Source: Conchocele bisecta (Eukaryota > Mollusca > Bivalvia > Lucinida > Thyasiridae). From it: DNA of 64,000 bases. Positions 1-10,835 of the stretch are shown one piece after another (positions within the stretch are counted from its first letter, which is position 1; the number at the start of each line of letters is the position of its first letter). Both the position numbers and the translations under genes were made by a program. The notes below the pieces were generated by a model, which had not been told where the DNA came from, did not search any database, and was given only the letters and a program-made list of their open reading frames with translations. The DNA is taken from the NCBI GenBank assembly GCA_029237695.1, contig CM055277.1, positions 42,504,242 through 42,568,241 of the forward strand, in the 5' to 3' direction.

Positions 1-2002
1 CGGCGTCAATCGCATTCTTGGTTTACCACATGCGGCCCGATTCTGGAAACGCGAATATTTTCGATATTCGTGTTTCTGGTATCGGGTGTCATGGGATGGG
101 TTTGACGTCGTACGGGCCTGGAATGTGTGTCGGATCGCGGGATCATGATGCACAAGTGGTGTATCGTGGTTTCGTGGTTTGACGTATGGCCTGGTTTCGC
201 ACGACGTCATGACGTCCTGACGTCCGGCTCATAACATCCGGTTTACTGCTACACTATAGGGCTGCCGATACATTTTCATACTATTTTGATAAAGATCATG
301 TGGTCGAAAATTTAATAAAAATAGTGACTTTAAAACAATGTGTATTAATTTATTGATTGATTGAACTGGGTTTATCATCTGTTATACAATGATAGATATC
401 CCCACTTTCCTTGAATACATTATGTGATTTAACTTGGCAAGTTGCATCTCATTGGCTTCGTTTACTACAGGTGTCAAAGTGAAGGATATAGAGATAAGTT
501 TAATCTTTCACTTTTTGACAATTTGAAGAGTTTGAAAAACTTATAAATGAGCCAAAATATTACTAACAATATTCAAGACACAAGTTAAGTCCCATTACCA
601 ATTTAATATACTATTGTCTGTTCCACGAAATGCTGCCCAAGATTTATTGCTGTAAAAACACTCCAAGCTGCTTATTGTTTTATATAAAACGATGTAAAAC
701 TATTTTTTAGAAATGAGCCTACTTTTTATTTCAAGAAAATCCGTTCTAATAACAAAGTTATTTCGAATAAACAGTCATGGATGGGCTTTTGCCTTATAAA
801 TTCATTTCACTGAATTTTAGTTGTTGACAATAAAACAAGAAACTGCTATTGTAATAATCACTTCCGGTAAACAACAACAACTATTATTGCGAACTGAACA
901 CAAATTCTTAATAAATTTGTTTATTAACATCATTTTCTGGCATATAGCTTAAACAATTTGCATCAAAATATATCAATTAATCATTTAATCTTCATATATT
1001 TAGCGAATATCATTCATCCATAAGGTTCCAAGTCGATCTGATACTACTGCTAATACGTCGTAATGTATTGTAAATTGTGAATGCTAACGAACTTGATTCG
1101 ATTAACCTGGTGACCTTCACCAACCAATCAGCGTTTAGTAAACCAAGTTGTCCGCCGGAAATTCGTCCGGCAAAGAAACTGGCTCACAGGAAGTGACAGT
1201 ATACTTCCGCCGGAAATGACGTATATATGGTGTTCCCAAGTCATACCATTAGAGAATGTAGATTTACACCGGTGTCGATGTGTGAGGATATGTGCAATTA
1301 ATTTTGCGTGGTAGGAACAGCGTGCCAACCTCAGCTTGGCGTTGTCAATAGATACGAAAGCTGTAGCAGATGATGATGACATCATGTTGTATTTTGACCA
1401 AATTCTCTGCATTTTCTTCTGGAATTCTTGTACGAACACCGAGAAATGGAGGCTCGATTCCTTTATTTTTCAACCTGGCAAGATTTGCTCTCATAAATAC
1501 AAGGTTAGTGTCTTTTTTTTAAGGATGAAACCCAGCAAGCAGTTCGATGCTAGAAAAATGTTGAAAATCTGACCGCACGTGATATTTTAATATTGCAACC
1601 CTGCATTCAATTCTTGATTTATGGCTATTACTTCATTATAGGACCGAATTTCAAAAAATAAAAAGATGGCTCATTGCTAAATTTTGCTGAAAAATGATTT
1701 TATGCCAAAAAATAAGAGTTTTAGGGTGTTTAAATAGGTGTAAAATTTGGGCAGGTTAACGTGAAACAAACAGTAGGTAAATTTCAGATATTGTTACATG
1801 TAGTACCATTTACTCTTTAATTGCAAACATGTCAGTGATAAGGGGGGGTGAACGTATATACCCTAGGCACATTCTCAAAAAGTTATGAAAATACAAATAT
1901 AATTTTTTCTTGTTGGAAGCAGGACGGGCGGGTGTTTCGTTGATGGAATGGCAAACAGTGCAGATCCTCATCAGACTGTGTGGATGCACAGGCTGATCTG
2001 GA
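1..2002. other. No recognised gene; AT-rich flank
   Basis: I see no protein that I recognise in this stretch. Around 1110-1240 a CCAAT-type motif (accaatcagcg), a CRE-like tgacgta and a tatata run lie close together, which would fit a promoter, but the short frames downstream (for example 1336-1572 on the plus strand) have no family resemblance I can name. The rest is AT-rich and unremarkable. Confidence 0.4.
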
Positions 2003-2618
2003 GCTACACTGGTAGCAGAAACAAAAAGCCCAATTTCTCCAGTCAGTAAACAAGTAGATAATAGGGCAATGAGCAGTCCTGTAGTGTAATTCCTGTAGCC
2101 GATTTCATCAACATTACATAGGGCAATGAGCAGTCCTGTAGTGTAATTCCTGTAGCCGATTTCATCAACATTACATAGGGCAATGAGCAGTCCTGTAGTG
2201 TAATTCCTGTAGCCGATTTCATCAAAATTACATTACTGAAGGAATTACACTACAGGACTGCTCATTGCCCTATGTAATGTTGATGAAATCGGCTACAGGA
2301 CTGCTCATTGCCCTATGTAATGTTGATGAAATCGGCTACAGGACTGCTCATTGCCCTATTGTAATGTTGATGAAATCGGCTTACAGGGACTGCTTCCATT
2401 GCCTATGTATTGTTGATGAAATCGGCTACAGGAATTACACTACAGGACTGCTCATTGCCCTATGTAATGTTGATGAAATCGGCTACAGGAATTACACTAC
2501 AGGACTGCTCATTGCCCTATTATCTACTTGTTTACTGACTGGAGAAATTGGGCTTTTTGTTTCTGCTACCAGTGTAGTTCCTGTAGTGTAATTCCTGTAG
2601 CCGATTTCATCAAAATTA
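2003..2618. repeat. Inverted array of a short tandem unit
   Basis: A ~57-69 bp unit containing gggcaatgagcagtcctgta is repeated about three times in one orientation (2060-2232) and then about five times in the opposite orientation (2241-2520). The flanks (agcagaaacaaaaagccc near 2014 and its complement near 2550) are also inverted, so the block folds as one long hairpin. Frames read through it in either direction only because the unit is repeated; they are not genes. Confidence 0.85.
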
Positions 2619-2620
2619 CA

Positions 2621-2875
2621 AAGTATACTTATCTAGCAAAGTATTCTTTGAGGGAGTAATCATTTATTTTTCCCGAAATGCACTATTTCATTTAGAACTA
2701 ACAAATGCATATATTTGATGATTAAAATTGTACATAATTATTATACTGAATTTATTACATTATCACAGCCATTTATTTTAATACATTCAGTATAATAACA
2801 ATTAATAAATTTATCCTTAAATTGAAAATTTCTCCCTCAATGTATACTTTGCTAGATAAGCATACTTTGCAATGT
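2621..2875. mobile_element. MITE, first copy in left palindrome arm
   Basis: About 255 bp bounded by inverted ends of ~36 bp (aagtatacttatctagcaaa at 2621 and its near complement at 2845-2875). It has an internal inverted segment around 2743-2797 (tatactgaatttatta and its complement). There is no reading frame. The family is unknown. Confidence 0.6.
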
Positions 2876-3520
2876 TTGTGAAATATGCTACAGATCATGA
2901 TTATTTGCATTTATTAGGTATTCCATAACTCCTCGCATTGTGAAAAATCTACTTAACCGACTTTAAATTATCTAGTACAGGGGAGTCCCGTTTCTATGCG
3001 ACCGTTTACTACGTGAACACGGTTACTATGCGGTGCTCGCGTGGCTCCCAATTTTTTTTTCAACCCACTAACTAAACTATCAACATGTACCTTTCAAGAT
3101 CACGACCCCCCAATATGGCCCATATCTGTGACGAATTAAATCTGTGAATGCAGACCGCTCTGTGCGTTTACTACCTCTGTGCTGCTAGGCTGTCTGGGAT
3201 AATAGCTGTTATGCAGATTAACAGATCTGAGCACTGACAGTTATCCATATTCCAGATGTTGACAAACAGCTGACATTCCCTTTGAAGTTTGCAATCATCC
3301 GCGTGTACTAGGACGCAGAATCTGCCATATTGATCAGCCAATGAAACGCTATTGCTTAATCACGTGTTATCGCCATCCAATCAGTGTATGTAGCGTATCT
3401 ACACGTATCACACACACCTAAAAATAACCTATATCGACCCATCAGCCTCATTTCAGTGAGCGAGTTCAGGTTCATACTATATCACATTTTCCTAATAAAT
3501 TTATTTCAAATGCTGCAATT

Positions 3521-3664
3521 ATAAGGAATGAATGGCCTTTTTGTGGAATTTATCGGGGATATAAACTTGGAAAAGTCGCGGGAACAATACTGGACGAGGC
3601 CTTCCCGCGACTTTTCCAAGTTTATACCCCGATAAATTCCACAAAAAGGCCATTCATTCCTTAT
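3521..3664. mobile_element. Palindromic MITE, copy 1 (palindrome centre)
   Basis: Arms of ~65-70 bp begin ataaggaatgaatggcc and end with the exact complement. The pair meets at a GC-rich centre (tcgcggga and tactggacgaggcc). This copy sits at the symmetry centre of the 2-kb palindrome, so it may have seeded the larger inverted duplication. Confidence 0.75.
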
Positions 3665-4311
3665 AATTGCAGCATTTGAAATAAATTTATTAGGAAAATG
3701 TGATATAGTATGAACCTGAACTCGCTCACTGAAATGAGGCTGATGGGTCGATATAGGTTATTTTTAGGTGTGTGTGATACGTGTAGATACGCTACATACA
3801 CTGATTGGATGGCGATAACACGTGATTAAGCAATAGCGTTTCATTGGCTGATCAATATGGCAGATTTCTGCGTCCTAGTACACGCGGATGATTGCAAACT
3901 TCAAAGGGAATGTCAGCTGTTTGTCAACATCTGGAATATGGATAACTGTCAGTGCTCAGATCTGTTAATCTGCATAACAGCTATTATCCCAGACAGCCTA
4001 GCAGCACAGAGGTAGTAAACGCACAGAGCGGTCTGCATTCACAGATTTAATTCGTCAACAGATATGGGCCATATTGGGGGGTCGTGATCTTGAAAGGTAC
4101 ATGTTGATAGTTTAGTTAGTGGGTTGAAAAAAAAATTGGGAGCCACGCGAGCACCGCATAGTAACCGTGTTCACGTAGTAAACGGTCGCATAGAAACGGG
4201 ACTCCCCTGTACTAGATAATTTAAAGTCGGTTAAGTAGATTTTTCACAATGCGAGGAGTTATGGAATACCTAATAAATGCAAATAATCATGATCTGTAGC
4301 ATATTTCACAA

Positions 4312-4567
4312 ACATTGCAAAGTATGCTTATCTAGCAAAGTATACATTGAGGGAGAAATTTTCAATTTAAGGATAAATTTATTAATTGTTATTATACTGA
4401 ATGTATTAAAATAAATGGCTGTGATAATGTAATAAATTCAGTATAATAATTATGTACAATTTTAATCATCAAATATATGCATTTGTTAGTTCTAAATGAA
4501 ATAGTGCATTTCGGGAAAAATAAATGATTACTCCCTCAAAGAATACTTTGCTAGATAAGTATACTTT
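4312..4567. mobile_element. MITE, mirror copy in right palindrome arm
   Basis: This is the reverse-complement copy of the element at 2621-2875, carried by the right arm of the large palindrome. It has the same ~36-bp inverted ends and no coding content. Confidence 0.6.
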
Positions 4568-4633
4568 GTAATTTTGAGTTCAGGTTCATACTATATCACA
4601 TTTTCCTAATAAATTTATTTCAAATGCTGCAAT

Positions 4634-4796
4634 TATAAGGAATGAATGGCCTTTTTGTGGAATTTATCGGGGATATAAACTTGGAAAAGTCGCGGGAATA
4701 CTGGACGAGGCCTTCCGGCCTTCGTCCAGTATTCCCGCGACTTTTCCAAGTTTATACCCCGATAAATTCCACAAAAAGGCCATTGATTCCTATAAT
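4634..4796. mobile_element. Palindromic MITE, copy 2
   Basis: Same family as 3521-3664, with arms of ~80 bp meeting at gaggccttccggccttcg. It is preceded by the same ~60-bp flank seen at 3462-3520, so that flank was copied with it. A plus-strand frame crossing it is an artefact of the hairpin. Confidence 0.75.
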
Positions 4797-5510
4797 ACAC
4801 CACAAGAAGCAGACCAATATCACCAATAATGGACAGACCATAGTAGATGCATCCATGTACATTTCCCGCTCTCTAAAACTTTTTACCTTTTCGCCGCCAT
4901 CTTGAAACTGGAGGAACAGGCGTCTTTTGGCTAGTCGAACTATAGTAGATTTATGACGTCACTGGTTGAACCAGTCTGCGTTCGTGGTTGTTTAGTTGAA
5001 CTATAGTTCAGCTATAGTAACCATAGTTTAAGCTCAAACTCGCTCAGTATTGTATTCGTCAGCTGTGTGTACCGTAAAACATGTAAACATGTGAAACAAA
5101 AGTCACGAATAAGCGTAAACAGTTTACCGTAAGGGACAAACTAGTTTGTGGATACTTGCGATGCAACAGGATATAATAAATTCAGGGTAGATCTATGCTG
5201 TTACATGTTTAAGTAGTTTATTAGCAAAATTTAATTATTTATACATTGCTTTTCGTTGTTAAAATCGTGACCCCATACCGCCAAAGTAAAGTTTGGTTCG
5301 TTTTCAGTCGGGCCAGAACGTCCCCGGTTTCATTAACAGAACAATTGCTACAAATTCGCTATCCGGCTATATCGTGATCATGATTCATGGCTCCCAATGA
5401 CCGTGTAGAAATGGGACTCCCCTGTAGTAGGAAACTAAAGTATATTATAGGAATGAAGGTTTAATTGAAGGTATATGTATATGACGATACTAGGACCGCT
5501 GCATTGTTAA
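4797..5510. other. Unique-looking spacer with short repeat fragments
   Basis: There is no gene that I recognise. The first ~50 bp (caccacaagaagcagaccaa) is the reverse complement of 6350-6396, so two palindromic MITE copies lie in oppositely oriented copies of one older repeat. Near 5400 the motif gggactcccctgta recurs from inside the large palindrome arm. Confidence 0.5.
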
Positions 5511-5670
5511 TATAGGAATGAATGGCCTCTTTGTGCAATTTATCGGGGTATAAACTTGGAAAAGTCGCGGGAATACTGGACGAAGGCCGGAAGGCCTCGT
5601 CCAGTATTCCCGCGACTTTTCCAAGTTTATATCCCCGATAAATTGCAGAAAAAGGCCATTCATTCCTTAT
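5511..5670. mobile_element. Palindromic MITE, copy 3
   Basis: An 80-bp inverted pair with the same ends and centre as copies 1 and 2. The arms are nearly perfect, which suggests recent spread or correction between arms. Confidence 0.75.
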
Positions 5671-5880
5671 AATTCCAGCATTTGAAATAAATTCATCAAG
5701 AAAATGTGTTTATCTTCCGTTTTCTTAAGAATTATTTTAACTGCGCCTCACGGTTACGGAAAGTAGTTCGGCGTTGGAGTTTACTGGGATATAAATTTTG
5801 GACATAGACTTGCTACGGGCCAATCAAATGTTAGGGAATTGTGTAAATATTTTTGTGCTGGAATTATTACTTGAAAAACA
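5671..5880. repeat. Direct duplication shared with 6575-6775
   Basis: The ~200 bp after MITE copy 3 (tgcgcctcacggttacggaa, then a stretch ending near tttttgtgctggaatta) is repeated after MITE copy 4 at 6575-6775. The MITE and this downstream sequence therefore moved or duplicated as one block. Confidence 0.75.
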
Positions 5881-5954
5881 TCGAGAACACCAGGCTAAGG
5901 TTTTCTGATATCAAGTTTTTTAGGCAAGGCTAGAGGCAAGGCTAGGAAATGCAG

Positions 5955-6100
5955 ATTTGGTAAAATGAGTCATCGCTTAATCCAAGATGATCGCCATCTA
6001 AAAATAGCCCATTTTTTTAAAACACATGAACTCAATGTCACATTCTCCTCTGGTGTTCATGGAGTCAGGTGAGTGAATTAAGGCCATCATGGCCCTCTTG
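5955..6100 (+). mobile_element. Helentron-like repeat, 3' fragment
   Basis: This is only the 3' end of the family described at 34184-35222. It carries the cacattctcctctggtgtt stretch and ends in the hairpin ggccatcatggcc followed by ctcttg. The 5' part is absent. Confidence 0.65.
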
Positions 6101-6394
6101 TTAATTATTTCGCAGTAGTGATATCAACAGACTCTAGGTTGGTATTTTATTTATTAGGTAAATTTTATGCTAGCCAATGATCAAATATAAAATAGATTTT
6201 GTTGAAAGAACGAGGACTGGTTTACGTTGCGTCATTACACTGACATCATTCGGTAACGCCATGTGACGGCGTTCGACTGGTAGTGGTATTCTCAACTTTG
6301 TCTGTTGTTTTAGTTGAATACCTTTCCTGTCCTGTATGTGAACTGGTTGTGGTGTGTCTATTATCGGTGATATTGGTCTGCTTCTTGTGGTGTA

Positions 6395-6574
6395 TTATAG
6401 GAATGAATGGCCTTTTTGTGGAATTTATCGGGGTATAAACTTGGAAAAGTCGCGGGAATACTGGACGAAGGCCGGAAGGCCTCGTCCAGTATTCTCCGGC
6501 CTTCGTCCAGTATTCCCGCGACTTCCAAGCTTATATCCCCGATAAATTCCACAAAAAGGCCATTCATTCCTTAT
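6395..6574. mobile_element. Palindromic MITE, copy 4
   Basis: Same family as copies 1-3, but the centre holds an extra partial repeat of cgtccagtattc, so the loop is longer. It is followed by the direct duplication of 5671-5880. Confidence 0.7.
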
Positions 6575-7075
6575 AATTCCAGCATTTGAAATAAATTTAT
6601 CAAGAAAATGTGTTTATTTTCCGTTTTCTTAAGAATTATTTTTACTGCGCCTCACGGTTACGGAAAGTAGTTCGGAGTGGGAGTTTACTGGGGTATAAAT
6701 TTTGGACAGAGACTTGCTACGGGCCAGTCAAATGTTAGGGAATTGTGTAAATATTTTTGTGCTGGAATTATTTCTTGTTGATCGTCTTGTGGTACTGGTT
6801 CATCATCATTCTTCTCCAATGTTGAACTACGGTGCTGATAGTCTCTATTTGACAGATGTTAAGAAGTTGAAATTTGTGTTAAAGTGTTTGACTAAGTCAT
6901 TATACCTTGACCTGGAACACAGGCACTGCATTAATAAATACGAACTGGCATTGTTAAACGAAGCTAATCCCCTCACTGGCTGTCTTGATAAAAAAAAGTC
7001 CTTAGTGACCTTGACCTTGAGCAGTCGCACGTGGGTCGTTTGCAAAACAAAGCACCATGCCTAGAAACACATTGT
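6575..7075. other. Spacer; first 200 bp duplicated from 5671-5880
   Basis: The first 200 bp repeat the block after MITE copy 3. The remainder contains a 120-codon plus-strand frame (6702-7064) that begins inside the repeat and has no recognisable domain. I do not call it a gene. Confidence 0.45.
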
Positions 7076-7698
7076 GGCTAAATATTATCAATATTATCAC
7101 TGTGCTAAGATGTTCAGAAACATTGATAATATTGGCAAGATTGCTGTCTGCTGTATGTAAAATGTTTTTCAATGTACATCCCTTATCAAAGGCAGCTGAA
7201 ACTGCAGCCCCTCTAAATGAATGTGCCTTGAAATAAGCAGTATCAACACCTGCCGTTCTTAATACAGTTTTCAGCCATCTAGCTACAGTACTACTCGTAA
7301 CCGATTTATGTGTCGCTTATGAAATGAAAACACTAGACGATTTCCTAATCGCTTTTGTAACTTGCAAATAATGCAAAAGAGTATACATAGCACATAACTC
7401 TTCCATGTGATAATGTTCAACTTGTAATGTATAAGCGTGCCCTAATTTAGTAGTCTTTAATAACTTAGGAAACATAAAAACAACTGACTGTTGCTCTTTC
7501 AACATATCGATGATCTAGTAACATAAGGTCGTAACTGCTACGACCTTATGTTACTAGACCATCGATATGTTTCAAGTCCATGGACACTAAAGTCTGTGCT
7601 TGTGGGGCTGTAGCAAGAGCTATTAGAGCTACCACTTTCATAGTCAACAGTCTTAGAGGAAGATCACTCAGTGGAAATAGATATGCTAAGTACTTTAA
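7076..7698 (-). pseudogene. DIRS-like tyrosine recombinase fragment
   Basis: Read on the minus strand, 7698-7572 gives an alpha-helical stretch containing LPLRLLTMKVVALIALA, typical of the catalytic domain start in DIRS/Ngaro-type recombinases. 7505-7320 continues it, and 7317-7085 holds the box II signature KAHSFRGAAVSAA, where H and R match the H-x-x-R of tyrosine recombinases. One in-frame stop lies just before ATHKSVTSS (7318-7320), and a 72-bp inverted duplication (7501-7572) interrupts the frame. The N-terminal part and the catalytic tyrosine are missing. The 5' side ends exactly at a TTAA where a piggyBac end begins. Assignment to DIRS-like rather than Crypton elements is inference from the wording of box II. 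Confidence 0.75.
7501..7572. repeat. 36-bp inverted duplication inside the recombinase
   Basis: The segment aacatatcgatgatctagta is followed immediately by its near-exact complement ending at 7572. It sits inside the recombinase frame, so it is a local mutation of the fragment and not a regulatory palindrome. Confidence 0.75.
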
Positions 7699-8283
7699 CC
7701 CTTACTACGCTATGTTAATTTTGTATGCAACAACATGCATATACTGAATAAAACTGTAGAAATTAGTTTCATATGCATGTTGTTCAAACATAATATTTGA
7801 TGTTATTTTGTGAATAAAACTATACAAACCCTATATAAACTTTGTTGTATATTGAGTACCGAACATTTTGACAGATTTTGTGTTGACATTTATTTTCACC
7901 TGTCACCTGTCCAGGTGTGGAAAGGTGAAAAAACAACATGGGAAACAACAGCACAGACAGACAGACAGACACTTACATGTTTATCCAAGCACAAACAACT
8001 CTATATTGTGTGGAGTATGCAGCAGACATCAAGCTGGCACTGACACATGTTCATAAGGACCTGAAACACTGTGTCACCTGTCCATTTGCCCAGGTAATCA
8101 CAGGTAAGAACATTATATTGATTGTCGATTTATTACGCTTTATCAAGGTATGGAATAAATGTGAAAGTGTTTTCAGTTCCTCTAAAAGATCATTTCAATT
8201 CAGGTAAGTACTTAGTACATGTTTATAGGTAATAAACAGGTAAGCCGTGTCCACTAATTACAGTTGAGTCATATTGGAAAAGT

Positions 8284-8575
8284 TTACTCATCATCGGAGC
8301 TACTGGAGTTATTCCGCGTGTGAATCCTGTATTTCTGCAGTGTGTGATACCTGCGAAAGCAGCCAACAATACACAATGGTTTTTACAGTCTGGGCACCAA
8401 TATCGCGTTTCAGTCCGCTTGGCAATGGCACCGGGTGTGTGTCGTTTTCCTGAGATCATGTTCATACAACACATTTGCGTGTTGGATTTTGAACTTTTGC
8501 CCCCTCCTTGGCTGGAATCACATCAGGGAAGTGTCGGTCAACTAGCCTTCTTTCAGTGTCCAGTTCTTCAGATGG
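8284..8575 (-). pseudogene. piggyBac transposase, C-terminal Cys-rich domain
   Basis: After removal of the MULE the frame resumes at the duplicated target and reads an acidic linker (RRLVDRHFPDVIPAK), then KCVV, TETRYWCPDCK and CFRRYHTLQKY, ending in a Ser-Asp tail and stop at 8284-8286. The pattern of paired cysteines and His is the C-terminal zinc-binding domain of PGBD4-type piggyBac transposases, which binds element ends. Two single-base shifts are visible: one just after KCVV and one within the last Cys pair, so the domain is not translatable as it stands. Confidence 0.8.
8566..8575. repeat. Target-site duplication of MULE, left copy
   Basis: cttcagatgg lies directly outside the left MULE end and is repeated at 12250-12259 outside the right end. 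Ten base pairs is in the 8-11 bp range of Mutator-like elements. The piggyBac frame is restored when one copy and the element are removed. Confidence 0.85.
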
Positions 8576-8742
8576 GAGCCAGTCAATTCGTAACCATGCC
8601 ATTTCGTAACCGCCATTTTCTGGTCATTTCGTAACCGTTTTGTCAGTCATTTCGTAACCGCCCAAAATCGGTCCCTTGAAAAAAAAGTCATTTCGTAACC
8701 GCCGATGTTTTACGCCGGCAGGCGGTTACGAAATGACCAATT
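8576..8742. repeat. MULE left terminal inverted repeat
   Basis: It begins gagccagtcaattcgtaacc and consists mainly of direct and inverted copies of a 14-mer, catttcgtaaccg, spaced every 18-45 bp. It matches the reverse complement of 12083-12249 almost base for base for the outer 130 bp, then loosely. Such clustered sub-repeats are plausible transposase-binding sites. Confidence 0.85.
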
Positions 8743-9018
8743 AATTATATTTATCATATGATTGTGTAACGGGAGATGTTTTTCATGGACAAAGACAGCA
8801 ATAACAACTACAGCTCATCATCAACTATCTATTTACATATATACATGTGGTAATTGAAAGTGGTAACGTGCTTCTCGCCGTATTTATATGACGGTTCGAG
8901 TAATGAGAACACAATTTTAACACTTTGTGAAACAGACAAACAACCAGCACAAACACATAACCATTCGATGTCGCAAGCAATCAAGTTCATTGAACACAGT
9001 GTTAATATGTACACGAAA

Positions 9019-9482
9019 CTACTTCGATACACGTGCCAGCGTACGCAGCAGCTTGTCGGCTGACATCCCGCCCTCCGCGTAGTCGGACCAGGTCGCGATG
9101 ATCTTCGCCTGGTGGTTGGCCCGTGCACCCTTGCGCTGTCGCTTCGTCAGCTTCTTCGTGGACACGAGCTTACACCTGCGTCTCCACGTACCGGGCTTCC
9201 TGGTGCAGCATGTTCACGAGGGCGTAGAAGGGTGGTGCCGTCTGGGTGCGGGAGTTGATACGCCGATGCCACCCCTCACAGTCGTTGTTGGTCCGGATGT
9301 GCTGGCCGTACACGGACCAGTCCTCTGGCTCCCACAACCCGGATCCTCTGGGTGGGTGTGTTTGTTGGCGCCTCTGATGTAGTTCCCGTTACGTTCCCGT
9401 TACGTTCACTCACAGAGGCTGGGCAACGGTTTCCTTTCTGGCGGACACTACACCACCAGAACCGTGTAGTCGCGGTCTTCTT
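9019..9482 (-). pseudogene. MULE exon 7: FLYWCH end joined to transposase C-terminus
   Basis: The exon opens in the second half of the FLYWCH finger and is shifted by an 11-bp tandem duplication (unit ttcccgttacg near 9384-9405). Without the duplication it continues YIRGANKHTHPEDPG, giving the final His pair. About 30 bp later it jumps frame into WEPEDWSVYGQHIRTNND, which in full MULEs lies ~250-300 residues further on, so the DDE catalytic core has been lost. A one-base shift near 9170 separates ARYVETQV from the terminal helix region KKLTKRQRKGARANH, which ends at a stop at 9019-9021. Confidence 0.8.
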
Positions 9483-10103
9483 CTGCAAAGACATACATTA
9501 ATAATTTAATAGTGTTTTAACTTACCTTACTTATAATTTAATAGTGTTTTAACAGTGATCAGATTCATTTACATTTAACAACATTTAAAAAATAATGCAA
9601 CGTGTATATACATGTATATGTATCAGATATGTACCCGTGTTGTGTATGAAAATCCCGGCGCCTCGACCAGCAAGTCCTTCCCCCGTGACGTCCCTCCCGG
9701 CACCAGCGTGAACTCCGGAACGTCGACACGATCCTCCATCACATCCGTGGTCTCCATTATAGAACTACAATCATAAAAGATAATTAAACATAACATGTAG
9801 ATCCAGATGAACAGGCTCATCTCATTTGGATCTGCTCTAGTCAGTCTATCTCCACGAATATATGTATTTCATTAATGGAATAGTACTTTAGTAATCATTG
9901 GTTGCCAATAATAACATATCATATCCACAATTCATGTATACCTCTCGTCGAGTTGTGGTGGCAGCGGAACAGCGGGAAGATGTAGTGATGCCGACTCGGT
10001 GTAGTCCATCGACTGCTCATTGTCGGCGAATGTCGGGGCCACTCTGGTACTTTCGGCGACAGGTATCTCCAGGTTAGAGCGCTGAAAAAATGAATGAATA
10101 ATA

Positions 10104-10452
10104 TCAGCAACACTTACCTATTTGGTTTCATACTGTATATACAACACGGACCATGACTTGAGCTGAGTGATGGAGTAGCATGAATGACATCAGCAACACT
10201 TACTTATTGTTTCATACTGTATATACAACACGGACAATGACTTGAGCTGAGTGATGGAGTAGCATGAATGACATCAGCAACACTTACCTATTGTTTCATA
10301 TGTATACAACACGGACCATGACTTGAGCTGAGTGATGGAGTAGCATGAATGACATCAGCAACACTTACCTATTGTTTCATACTGTATATACAACAAGGAC
10401 CATGACTTGAGCTGAGTGATGGAGTAGCATGAATGACATCAGCAATACTTAC
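10104..10452. repeat. ~88-bp tandem repeat in MULE intron 4
   Basis: Four to five units of ~80-88 bp (core catgaatgacatcagcaaca) fill intron 4. Each unit contains cttacc, the complement of a GGTAAG splice donor, because the unit was copied from the region that includes the true exon-4 donor at 10447-10452. The intron therefore has a row of decoy donors. Confidence 0.8.
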
Positions 10453-10835
10453 CGATAGGTCGTCGTCCTCCTCATTGGTGGTCATGTGGCCAGATACGAT
10501 CGAATCGAATGTCCGTTCCCTATCGTCAGTCTGCAATTAATATACACCACATAACGTGCATAACGAAAATCGAGCAAATTTCATGTAAGCCGATGTAAAT
10601 TTCATAAAATTGTATAAAACCAATCTACATTTCAATACTAACCTCCATAACGGTGGTCGCCAATTCTTCGTGACGTTCGTGATCTTCATACTGCAACAGT
10701 TAAACAGTCATACAGTGACAGACATGCATGTGATATTGTGACGAAAAATATACTTTTTATTACACATTTCACTTGAAACTAGGACTCATAAATTGGCCCG
10801 TTAAAAGACATTGATCTTAATTGAGTACTACTTAC

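Larger units (their letters stand above)
2611..4576. repeat. Giant near-perfect palindrome, ~980-bp arms
   Basis: The sequence from 2611 to about 3593 is repeated as its reverse complement from about 3594 to 4576. Outer ends (caaaattaca at 2611 and its complement ending at 4576), the central block and many points between match with only scattered differences. The centre is a short palindromic MITE copy (3521-3664). No protein is encoded. It may be a foldback element or an inverted duplication made by replication through the central palindrome; the sequence does not decide between these. Confidence 0.9.

Noticed and set aside
2265..2591. 108-codon plus-strand frame
   Set aside because: It lies wholly in the inverted tandem array and repeats the unit peptide.
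4642..4905. 87-codon frame starting in a palindromic MITE
   Set aside because: It begins inside the hairpin and runs into unrelated sequence, with no domain. Similar frames occur in other MITE copies.
6702..7064. 120-codon plus-strand frame
   Set aside because: It starts inside a dispersed duplication and has no recognisable fold; not supported as a gene.
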